The position numbers and the translations under genes are program-made. A stretch of DNA of 64,000 bases from Histoplasma ohiense (lineage: Eukaryota > Ascomycota > Eurotiomycetes > Onygenales > Ajellomycetaceae), in assembly GCA_017607445.1 (NCBI GenBank), contig JAEVHH010000002.1, positions 124,001-188,000 of the forward strand. Direction: 5' to 3'. This document shows positions 55,013-64,000 of the stretch, piece by piece. The notes below the pieces were generated by a model. That model did not search any database. It was not told the DNA's origin and saw only the letters and a list, made by a program, of their open reading frames with translations. How positions within the stretch are numbered: position 1 is the first letter of the stretch; every line of letters starts with the position of its first letter.

Positions 55013-58000
55013 TTATCTCCTTCTACTGAGGTGAGTGAGGACTTGTAGATGTCAAGAGCAGCAGTGTTCTTCAAGACAGATGCAGATTCCCAGATTGAAC
55101 AATTGTATTCTACTCATTTGACAAAGTATTCATAGCAGTGATGATTGATTCTATCATCAAGAATTGCTTTGATTTTTCACTTGAGTTTATTGTCTTCTTC
55201 TATGATGATGAGTGGCTGTCAATTGAAGATTCTCTGTGAGGGGAATGGATCCTCGGCCATGGGTCAGAGCAGGTTCATATGAAAGATGTTGTGGATGTCA
55301 GATGAGATGTTGAGTCAATAATTGTGTGTGTCTAGCACTTTCTTCACTGTATATTTGATGTGATGATAATCTAGCATATGCAAGAGATGATCTGTTTTTA
55401 TATTCTTGAGATTCAGTCAGACTTTGTTTTCTATATAATATTGAGTTGCAGAACTTCTTCTGATGTTCATTTGATTCTTGTAATCTTACTGAATACTGAT
55501 CATTGAAGCTTCTGCTCATTCATAAGCTTTCTTCAGCTTGCTCATGATGTTCTCTGCTGTCTGTATGAGGCTGTGGGTGTATGTGGTTTCTTGGGGAGTC
55601 TCAGAGAAGTTCAGAATCTCTAAGTTGTATTCATATAGAAGAAAGAATGAGCTTATATCTGTTGTAGTGAAATCTTGACTGTTAATTGCAATCTCAGTAT
55701 ATAGCAGCAGATTGTTTCAGTTGTCTTGTGTGTAATTGCAGAACTTACAGAGAATGTTCTTTACTATTTGTATCATTCTCTCAGTAGCTTCATCAGTCTC
55801 TGAGTGATACATCATTGATAACTTTTGTTTGATTCTTAATAATTGGTATACATGAGCTCAGAGTGCACTAATGAATTGACTACCTCTATCTGATACAATG
55901 AATGAAAGCAGATTATGCATACAATAGAACAGACTTCTGATAAAGACATCTGCAACTACTTTGATGTTCATCTTGTCACAGAGCTGTAGTATTATACTCT
56001 TGCTGAGTTGATTGACAATGACTAGAATATTCATAGAATCTCTGCTTTTGAGTAAGAAAACTGCAAAGTTAATAACTATATTGTATCAAGTTCAGTTGGA
56101 AATAGATAGAGGCTTCAGTATCTCTTTTTGATGTTCACATCATGCCATCACTGAGCTGCAGCAATCACAGTTGTGTACAAATCAGTGTATGTCTTTTGAC
56201 ATATCTGATCAGTAGAATTTTTGAATGATGATGTTGTATATAATTTCACATTCTGAGTGTCTGATCATCAGTGAGTCATGAATTTCTTGCATGATCTGTG
56301 TTTGTAGAGGTTCTGAATTGGAGACTCATTGTCTATCTTGAAAGCATAAGCAGTTGTCATCATTGATTGAATATGCTGAGATATCTGTTCTTGAGTATAC
56401 ACTTGTGAGGAATTGAGATGCTCTGTTTTGTATGATTTCAGCAGCTTGTTGTCAGAATTCATCTGCTTCTGCTGCTAGCTTTCATTGTTCTTCAAGTGAG
56501 AGTTCTTGAGCTCAGAACTGATTGATATGTATGTGAGATTTGTCTGATTGCATAAGACTTTCTATAATTGTAGAGTTGATCAATCAATGCTCTCAGTGTT
56601 TTCATCTGTCATTCAAGTCATCAGATGACATATCTTGTTCTTGACAGAACAGAGCATTCACAAAAGTGTTCTCTACTTCAGATTGATAACAAATTGTGAA
56701 TGAAAAATAGCTAAGAAACAATGATCAACACATATGTCTTTCAGTGAGCTTATAAGTGGTTGTGAAGTACTTTAAGTTCTTATGATTGGTAACAATCTCA
56801 AACTTTTCAACACTCATAAGTTCAGACTTTTATTCTTTGAGACATTGTATGATCACTAGAAGCTTCTTGTTGTAGATCTTGTAGTTGTATTCAGTGAATG
56901 ACATCTTTTTCAAAATGAAGACACAGAGTCATAGAACATCTTTGTTATTATATTGCATCAGTGCCTCATCTACTATGTAATCTGAGATGTCTGTTTCAAG
57001 AATTGTATGCTTATCTGAATCAAATGATTGCAGTATCAGAGTGTTTGTGAACATACACTTCAGCTTTTTGAATACTGCATTCACTTCATCAATTCATTGA
57101 AACACAGTGTCTTTTCAGATCAGATTCATCAGTGATTGTATGATATTGAAGAAGTCTTTGATGAATCTTCAGTAGAAGTTGACAAATTCTAGAAAGCTTC
57201 TAGTCTCTTTTATCAAGACTGATGTCTTTCAGTTGAGGATTGCTTTCATCTTCTTAGAATCCATACATACATCTTTTTCAGCTTTGATGATGAATTCTAG
57301 ATAGATTATAGACTTGATCTCAAAGTCACATTTATCAATGTTCACTTGCAGTTCAGCTTTTCATAGACAGTCAAGCACTTGTCATATGTGCTTGCAGTGC
57401 TCAGTGAGTGATTCATCAGTGAAGATCAGAATATTGTTCATGTACACTGAGATGATCTCATTGAGCAGATCTCATAGAGCTCAGTTAATGTATTTCTGAA
57501 ATATGCTTGAGATGTTCACTAATTCAAAGAGAATCACTGTTCATTTGTATAATCTGTAATGTGTATGAAAAGTGGTTAGTCATTCATCACCTTCATTAAT
57601 TCTTATCTTATAGAAGGCTGCAGAGATGTCAAGCTTTGTAAATCATTTTGCTTTTTCTATTTGTTTGAGTGTTTTGTTGATAAGTGGGAGAGAATATTGA
57701 TCCTTCTGTGTAATCTTGTTAAGTTCTTGATAGTCAACACAGAATTGTAAGCCTTCTTCTGATTTTTTCATAAACAGTACAGATGCTGTGGTGGGTGAGT
57801 TGCTAACACAAATGAAGTCTTTGTTCAATAGTTCATTGAGTGTTTTTTGTAGAATGAGAAGCTCATCATGTGATATGCTGTAGAGAGAATCTCAGAGTGA
57901 TTGTGAGTTCTTATTATTCTTCTTGATGAGCTCAATTGTATGATCTATACTGAGTTCTTGATGAGGAGGAAGCTTTTCAGCTTCTTTTTTGTCAAACACA

Positions 58001-58650
58001 TCTGCAAAGTCTTTGTACAATTTGAGTAGTTTCTTGTGTGATTTCTTGAGATCTTTGAGTTCTAGCTTTTCTAACACTTTTTTGATATCTGTCATACTAG
58101 CAGTGAAGACTTGAATGTTCTTCTTCTCATGCATTTGATGAATTAGTAGTTTGTACACTTTCACTGATATCTGAATGAGATCAGTGGTTCTATCAACATT
58201 CTTCTCATAAACACAGTTGTCTTCTGAGAAAATAAGACAGTGATTGTATGTGTTCAACAAGGTTTCAAATTCTGTGAGTTATGATAGACTGAGCATTAGA
58301 TTGTATTCAAGGTCTTGTATTTCATATGCATATACATTCTTTTTCTTGTGTTCTTCTATGTCAATATTAAATCTTATTATATTGTAGGAGGCGGATTCTC
58401 TGAGGCTGTCAAATTCACTGAGTTTATATGATTTGAGAAAGAAAATATGCTGAAGCTTATGCTTCTTAATCAGCTGAGTGTCTATAAGAATGTAGTGAAG
58501 AAAATCATTGTCTATCATTGCTTGTATATTAACTAAGTTATTTACAATGGCAGAGACTATAATTGTGTTCATTTGCATCTTCTGCTTGAATCTTTAGCTA
58601 GCTTTCTGCTCCTTGAGCTTTTGTCTGTATTTTAGAGTGAGAGCTCATCT
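55000..58650 (-). pseudogene. pol: A3 pol
   Basis: Chromodomain around 55080..55210. Integrase IVSDR..-type motif near 55890. RNase H near 56990. Reverse transcriptase has FCVDYQELNKI near 57730 and YMNN near 57430..57441. The protease segment AMIDNDFLHYILID is near 58500. The stop codon TAG (55000..55002) lies inside the LTR, as in A1 and A2. Several open stretches over 60 codons remain (for example 57892..58260). Confidence 0.88.
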
Positions 58651-59645
58651 TTTCTCTGTTCTTGTCCATCCACAGACAATGCAGTGTTTACATGCATGGA
58701 GGGTTTACTCAGAGTAATTGCATTCAAACATTGATTCACAAAGTGCTCTGACTTGTCACAGTGTATGCAGACTTCTCTGATGATTCAGTCAGCAGCATTC
58801 TTCTCTGAAATGTTGAGGATTCTCAGATGACTTGTGTTTATGTGTGGGACTCAGTTCATTGATTCTGATTTGAAGATGGGGGATGCTGCAGAGCAGTTCA
58901 GAGTGTATGTATTTGTTCAGCAGAATTTTCTGTGATTTTGAAGTGTGCAGAACTGAGATAGATTGTTGTTCAACAGACAAAGATCAGTGCAGAATTCACT
59001 GTATATTGAGAGTTTCAGACATTCTATACTTCAGTTATACAACTGAAAATTCAAGTTCTTGAATAATATATTGATTTTGATAGTATTGTTTCAGTCTTGC
59101 CCATCTGCTTCTAGAAGCTTGTGATTGAATTCAGAAAGATAAGTTGTCAATACAACATTCATCTGATGAGTTTGATTAAGTCAGTCTAATATCTTGGCTT
59201 GAAGTGTAGAATTGAGGAAGAGGGAGTTGAGTTGTTGAAAGACTAGCTCTGATGTATACTGATGATTCTGATAATGATTCATTCAGAGTTGGAATTTTAT
59301 TAACATGTCATCATTCAATCTGCTATGAATATATCATACTTGATTGGATAGTGAGTCTATTGCTTATTCATTGATGTTCAATTTGACATTCATTTTTGAC
59401 TTTCATATGAGATAGAGTGCTAGATCTCTCTTATATTTGTTGAGGATTGAAAGCTTCTCTCTTGAGGGCTTTTCATGAGATGTGGGTGTAGAAGAAATGA
59501 TGAATGTGAAAGTGTTTATTTTAGCAAGTTGTCATTGCAATTCAGTCATCTGTAGTGTCTGCTGTTGAAGAATGCTTTGTAGATCTAAGTTATTGTCTGC
59601 TGTATTTGAGTGTGATGAGTGTTTGTAGAATTGCTTGTAGTTCAT
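58632..59645 (-). pseudogene. gag: A3 gag with zinc knuckle
   Basis: ATG 59643..59645 to TAA 58632..58634, exactly the length of A2 gag (1014 bp). Knuckle CIHCDKSEHFVNQC near 58729..58772. The frameshift site reads GAGAAAA instead of GGGAAAA. TGA codons throughout the capsid region. Confidence 0.83.
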
Positions 59646-60022
59646 TTCAATATCTAAGAATATATAATAATAAAAAAAAAGAAAAGAAATACTTGTAGAC
59701 ATTTGATTCTCTCACAGACACTATTCACAGTGTTGTGATGTTAAGCTTGATTAAGCTTCTTTGTGAATACTATTTGCAGTGTTATGATTTGTAGACACTT
59801 GAGTTTTGTAGAACACAGTTGATTGTATTTCAGATGCTTAGACACAACAGTCTATATAACTAATGATAAGAGCACTCAGACTCATGAGAAATCTCTTGTA
59901 ATGACTAGACACTCAGATCTGTAAATGACACACTCAGATGTGAGAACTGATAACAATGCATTTGAATGTAAAAACTAATAACAAGACACTCAGATCTTAA
60001 ATACAGAAGAATCAATTCATAA
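59646..60022 (-). other. A3 leader with tandem repeats
   Basis: Same leader as in A1 and A2, with short GAGTGTC-type repeats and a primer site region TTATGAATTGATT next to the LTR at 60022. Confidence 0.6.
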
Positions 60023-60556
60023 TGTAATAAGCATACTTTAATTAACAATTTGATACTATTCTAATTACAGATTATGAATTGATTAAGAAAAGAAAGAGAA
60101 AAGAAATCAGAAGAAAAGATCATATGAAGAGAGTTCTTATAGAGAAAAGTTCAGAGCAGAAAAATATCAGAAGCTGCTTCACAGTAGAGTGTGAAGTGAA
60201 AGAATATTAAAAGATATGCATAAGAATTGTTAGAAGCTATACAAGTGCAGAATGTGAAATGAGAAAATCATTGAGAGCTATATAGAAGAGTCATTAAAGA
60301 CTATATGAGTGTGAAACACAGAGCAGAAGAATGTAAGAAGCTATATGAAAGAATTGTTAGAGACTATATGAATGCAGAGCACAGAGTGGAAGAATGTTAA
60401 GAGCTACACAGAAGAATTGTTAGAAACTACACAAGTGTGAAGCATGGAGTGGAAGAACATTGAGGATTATGTGAGGTCACAACAGCCAGAAATGAGTGGG
60501 TGCAGAAGGAGAGTTGATTGCATAAGTTAATTACTAATGAGTGCTAACCCATCACA
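60023..60556 (-). repeat. A3 5' LTR (534 bp)
   Basis: TGTAATAAGCATACTTTA at the inner end (CpGs lost) to CTAACCCATCACA at the outer end. Followed by GTTAT. The outer third is visibly richer in G and C than in the 3' LTR (compare GAGTGGGTGCAGAAGGAGAG). Confidence 0.93.
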
Positions 60557-60561
60557 GTTAT

Positions 60562-61010
60562 TATCAGAAGTCTGAGAATCTCATTTTTCTCAAAATCATA
60601 TTTGTATATTTTGTTCAGAAGATTGATGAGAGAAAGTATCACTTTCAATATTCTACTCTCAATGCTCTTCAAGTTGCAGTGAAGACAACATTGATCACAT
60701 TTTTTGAATATATGATATCATATAAAAACAGATGTAACAATATCTCACTAATCATTTTATAGATGATATTAAAATCATGATTCATTGTGAATGAATGACT
60801 CTCACTGTGAGAGATATTAGATTGATGATGAAGATTGCTGAAGAATTGAATAGTATTCTTTGTGATGATGAGTGTGCAGCCAGAAACAGCATTCCTCATC
60901 TGATTCAGTGAAGCACTGTCTGTGTGTGATCTAGTGCGGATCGATGTGGTCTGGCACTGCCTCATTCAGACATGGCACTGACCCACTGATCATCTTCAAC
61001 TCTTCAACAT
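60562..61010. other. Unidentified sequence right of A3
   Basis: Continuation of 53951..54478. Short frames only (for example 60541..60762 plus, 60669..60965 minus), none with a recognisable motif. CpGs are rare to about 60930 and then appear (GTGCGGATCGATG near 60935). Confidence 0.35.
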
Positions 61011-61130
61011 CATCTGTTGTGACTATATAAAGCTGCTTCAACTGCTTCTCTCACACATGCACTTCTGCATTCTTATTTCTCTTTCTCCCCTTCATCCATT
61101 TCCTTTCCTTCTCTTCTCTGCCCCTGCCGT
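61011..61130 (+). promoter_or_regulatory. Candidate promoter: TATA box and pyrimidine-rich start region
   Basis: CTATATAAAG at 61023..61032 is followed by a 60-bp pyrimidine-rich stretch (TTTCTCTTTCTCCCC-type) at about 61066..61115, typical of fungal transcription start regions. It leads into a CpG-rich segment. Confidence 0.5.
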
Positions 61131-61811
61131 CTCGTCCCCCCGACCCACTGCCTCTTCGCCACCACCCAGCCGTCCATCACCCTGATTTGGTCGCCGCCGG
61201 TCGAAGAAGGCCTCTGCGGCATTGGCATCAGCATCGAACCCGCCTAGGGTTCTTTTTCATATATGCCATATGTGTTCTTTGCCTTACGCCTTACGCCTTC
61301 TTCCACTCCTCTTCCTGCTCCTTCACTCTCTACTCCCGTCTCGCGTTGAAGTGATACATGCGATCTCAAAAACAAAACAAAAACAAAACAAAAAATATAC
61401 CTTATCACCTCCCCGTATCCGCAACTGGTCAACCCCACCCACAGTTCCCCGGTCACTCTGTAACCCCTCTCTCGTGCTTCGGACGTGCCTCCTGTTCAGC
61501 GGCCAATGGCAAAAATGCCTCATTTCAATGAAACCCCGTAGGAATGGATGATCGATCCCGACTGCGGCGTTGCTGAACCGGTGCCATTCTTCCCCCGACC
61601 CTTGGACTCGTTCTTCAACCTGTTATTTGCTGGTGCCTATGTGTCGGACCAAGAAATAACAAGAAGGGTGATCAATCACATGCTGTGTTTCCAGCCTTCC
61701 TTCTGCCCATGGTTCAAAGGATCACAGTTTCAGCTCCGGTGTGGTGATCTTGCAGTTGGATCAATCAACCCCATCAGAAAATCTCTGCAATATGATACAC
61801 AAGTGAGCTGA
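61131..61811 (+). CDS. Unrecognised reading frame(s) in a CpG-containing segment
   Basis: Two open frames overlap: 61222..61551 (starts in GC-rich sequence, no motif) and 61548..61811. The latter begins MIDPDCGVAEPVPFFPRPLDSFFNLLF, and its frame also extends upstream to an ATG at 61506 (MAKMPHFNETP) except for one TAG that could derive from CAG. Near 61801 a possible donor CAA|GTGAGC suggests the frame continues in a later exon. An (A4C)n simple repeat lies at about 61367..61392. No domain was recognised; it could be a host gene or the start of an unknown transposon. Confidence 0.35.
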
Positions 61812-62392
61812 AGTCACATTGTTTAGTCATTCTTGCATTGAGCTTTCCAGAGTGTGTCTGCACCGCGTATGCCATGTAGAGATGCAGAGATGGTGTGATA
61901 CAGAAGAAAGTTGCAGAGCTGAAGATGTGAGAAGGCTGTGTAAGCAAGGCTATAGCTGCATGTGTGCACAGCTGTTGTGTGTCACTTGTTCTCACTCTCC
62001 TTGAGGAATTCACATCTGATTTGTCCATGGTTCTCACATCTTCCATGTCTGGATTGTTTGAGTGAAATTGGACTGAGATGGGAGGAGGCTGTGGCGCTGC
62101 TTCTGCATCCATCTGACAGATGATGGATGTGGCTGGCTGGTACTCACATCTGCTTGGGTTACATTCTGCTGTTATGTGTGTGGTGGCTGATGATGTTTGA
62201 TTTGAGGGGTCTGATGCTCATCGGCTCTCTTTTGAGTGGGTGTGGATTTTTCTGACCGATGGGCTTATTTGGAGGAACAGAGAGGATGGAGCTATCATCA
62301 GAGCAGTGAAAACTGTAGATAAAATGGTCTGCTTTCCCCCATGAATTCACCACTGCTGTTTCAACAAACTACATGAGATCATCATCTCTTCT
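61812..62392. other. Segment with no clear gene
   Basis: Only short frames on both strands. CpG is sparse but not absent (CACCGCG near 61861, GGCGC near 62095, ATCGG near 62220, ACCGATG near 62265). It may contain introns or exons of the surrounding frames; I could not link them. Confidence 0.3.
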
Positions 62393-62791
62393 GTGAATAT
62401 GTACAGCAACTGGAACATATATACCCCTTTCAATCCCTCTCTCAGAGCCTCAAAAACTCTTCAGTCCTCTAACCCCACAAATCTCCCCTCTTCAAGACCC
62501 ATGCCCACAATTCATCAACCTTCTTACTCTATACCCTCTGCATTTCAATCTCTTCAGACAGTCCCTGCACCTTTCATCAGCCTTCAAACACTCTCCCACT
62601 CTTTATCCTCTTATTCTCCTCCCTTCAGTCATCCTTCACAAGCTCCGCCTTTCCCCCCTTTCAAAGATCACCATGAGATTCAGTCTCAGACAGAGAATAC
62701 TCATTTGAATGATTTTGATGAATTCTTCACAGAACTTGATTCTCTCTGCATCTTCATTCTCAGTGATGCAGTTGTGAAATGCTCAAGCTGA
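62393..62791 (+). CDS. Ser/Pro/Thr-rich hypothetical protein fragment
   Basis: A 132-codon open frame (MNMYSNWNIYTPF start) rich in Ser, Pro, Gln and Thr, with an acidic end (LNDFDEFFTELDSL). Low complexity of this kind is common in disordered parts of fungal regulators and in some Gag proteins. Only one CpG occurs in the frame, and no stop-like TGA interrupts it. Start and coding status uncertain. It lies between the two CpG-rich patches on the same strand. Confidence 0.35.
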   Translation: MNMYSNWNIYTPFNPSLRASKTLQSSNPTNLPSSRPMPTIHQPSYSIPSAFQSLQTVPAPFISLQTLSHSLSSYSPPFSHPSQAPPFPPFKDHHEIQSQTENTHLNDFDEFFTELDSLCIFILSDAVVKCSS

Positions 62792-63381
62792 TATTTGCAG
62801 AATGAGAGACACAGTTCTCATGATAGATAGCTGACTCACTCTCTCTCTCTCTCTCTTCCCTTTCTTTTTGTTCTATCTGATTAGACTGGTTTCTAACACC
62901 AGGGTGTCTCCAAGGTTTTCCTAATGAGAATGAGAACAGAGGTCAGAAGAAGAACAATGAATTTTTACTGATTTCTTCATTCACTGTAGAATGCAGTCTG
63001 ATCAGATTCATCAGCACAAAGGCTCTTTCTGATGACAGCAGTTCAATGTTCATTCTGGATTTGACTCCACAAGCTGGCTTTTTGAAGCTGGGATTGAATC
63101 AGAATACATTGCATAGATGAAAATGGCTCTGAAGCAGTTCTGATGATCCTCTGCTCTTCAATCCACTGATTGTGGTAGACTCTGATGACAGCACTATGGA
63201 TGGGTCCACTGTTGACAGCATCTTCACATCTTCTGCCAAATGAGACACTTCTAGCCATGCAACATCCATATCTCACTCTCCCAAGGCAGATGATGGAAGC
63301 AACAAAGCCAGCACTGGCATCACTGATGAACATTCTATTTCACTCAAGAGACAACACTGAAACAGGGCTGGTACCAGTGCC
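62792..63381. other. CpG-free segment with no clear gene
   Basis: Contains a CT microsatellite (CTCTCTCTCTCT at about 62838..62854) and many TGA codons in the frame that connects 62393..62791 with 63382..63780, as if it were a mutated coding sequence. Minus-strand frames here appear incidental. Confidence 0.3.
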
Positions 63382-63780
63382 ATGCACCCCATGATCGCAG
63401 TCGAAGTACCGATAATCGCAGATCGCCTCAAAGAAGACATATTAAACCGACTCCGGACCCACCAACAGAAGAGTCGTGCACGATCAAGGCATGAGGTCCT
63501 CAATACCCAGGACTGTAAGCTTCCCGGGAAACCCATGCAGTGTGTCGAAGACAACATGACCATGTCCGACATGAGTAGCTCAAGCACACACTCTGATGAT
63601 ACAGACAATGACTACCATGCAAGCAGTGAAGAGAATGATTCAATGAAACCATCATCAAAGTATCACAGACTTCCCACATCATCATTCAATGCTGTATCAC
63701 ACCATTCTCAATTTCAGATCCCAAGGGCAGCAGCTGTTGCAGGTCATGAAAATGTCAAACAGAAAGACAGTAAGATGTAA
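63382..63780 (+). CDS. Hypothetical protein fragment with an unmutated CpG-rich start
   Basis: 132 codons starting MHPMIAVEVPIIADRLKEDIL, with a basic helical stretch (RLRTHQQKSRARSRHE) and then a Ser/Asp-rich region (MSSSSTHSDDTDNDYHASSEEND). CpGs are dense in 63389..63570 and vanish outside, both up- and downstream. The frame may continue upstream through TGA-broken sequence (STMDGSTVDS.. near 63190). No family recognised. Confidence 0.35.
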   Translation: MHPMIAVEVPIIADRLKEDILNRLRTHQQKSRARSRHEVLNTQDCKLPGKPMQCVEDNMTMSDMSSSSTHSDDTDNDYHASSEENDSMKPSSKYHRLPTSSFNAVSHHSQFQIPRAAAVAGHENVKQKDSKM

Positions 63781-64000
63781 GCAACAACTGCAAAGAATCA
63801 TTACACAACTCCTCTGAACACTAATCATGAATCAGATACATACACTCACTCTCAATATTCTATTGATGATAAGATATATCATTGCTCTCTTTCATTGTTG
63901 ATCTGAGAGAAAGTCATGATGCTTTCATCTATAGTGGCTCAAGTCATTTTCAAGATGATCACAGATCATTCAATGATCATTTCAGATCTCACAAGTGAGA
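63781..64000. other. Right end of window, no gene seen
   Basis: AT-rich, CpG-free, with several GATCATT repeats near 63950..63985. No reading frame of note. Confidence 0.4.

Larger units (their letters stand above)
54479..60556 (-). mobile_element. Element A3: full-length Ty3/gypsy chromovirus
   Basis: 534-bp LTRs at 54479..55012 and 60023..60556, flanked by GTTAT (54474..54478 and 60557..60561). 6078 bp. Same genes as A2. It lies outside A0 in an unidentified sequence. Catalytic residues are lost (YMNN in reverse transcriptase, DND in protease). Confidence 0.94.

Noticed and set aside
1..64000. tRNA, rRNA or other structured RNA genes
   Set aside because: No cloverleaf-like or rRNA core sequence was noticed by eye on either strand; a covariance-model scan would be needed to exclude small RNAs.

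Overview
The window looks like a gene-poor, repeat-rich stretch of a filamentous fungal genome. The evidence is short introns with GTAAGT donors and CTAAC-type branch points, a partial kinase-like (APH family) gene of a kind fungal genomes carry in many copies, and chromodomain-bearing Ty3/gypsy retrotransposons. Species cannot be named from the sequence alone. Almost everything from 690 to 60556 is one nest of degenerate LTR retrotransposons of three families, named A, B and C here, plus one 5'-truncated LINE fragment.

The nest resolves fully through paired LTRs and 5-bp target duplications. A0 (minus, truncated, 690..~53950) contains A1 (plus, 949..35777, TSD CTATA) and B3 (minus, 36584..51143, TSD AATTT). 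A1 contains B2 (minus, 2650..25409, TSD ATACT) and A2 (minus, 26340..32543, TSD TCAAC). B2 contains B1 (plus, 3187..11341, TSD CTTCT) and C1 (plus, 17567..24708, TSD TTGTG). B1 contains a LINE tail (9994..10717, 13-bp TSD). B3 contains C2 (minus, 43546..50688, TSD TCTGA). A3 (minus, 54479..60556, TSD GTTAT) is a separate insertion just right of A0.

All three families encode Gag with a CCHC zinc knuckle, then Pol in the order protease, reverse transcriptase, RNase H, integrase and a C-terminal chromodomain. Pol lies in the -1 frame after Gag, with a slippery heptamer at the junction (A AAA AAT in B and C, G GGA AAA in A). Each family has a primer binding site complementary to its own LTR near the expected transcript start, which points to self-priming as in Tf1/sushi-type chromoviruses. 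Families B and C also carry, on the opposite strand between pol and the 3' LTR, an intron-containing gene for a protein with a Cys6 motif (C-x2-C-x10/11-C-x6-9-C-x2-C-x6/9-C). I do not recognise this protein family.

All copies are heavily mutated by C-to-T change, mainly at CpG and to a lesser degree CpC, so most internal stops are TGA at former CGA or TGG codons. The two LTRs of one element have lost CpGs mainly on the side facing the element body and kept them on the side facing the flank. That polarity looks like a homology-edge effect of a RIP-like process, rather than uniform ageing.

The edges of the window are not part of the nest. Positions 1..264 (minus) hold the start of an APH-family protein with normal CpG content. 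From about 61000 to 64000 a TATA box, pyrimidine-rich leader and several unrecognised short reading frames lie in a mosaic of CpG-rich and CpG-poor patches.
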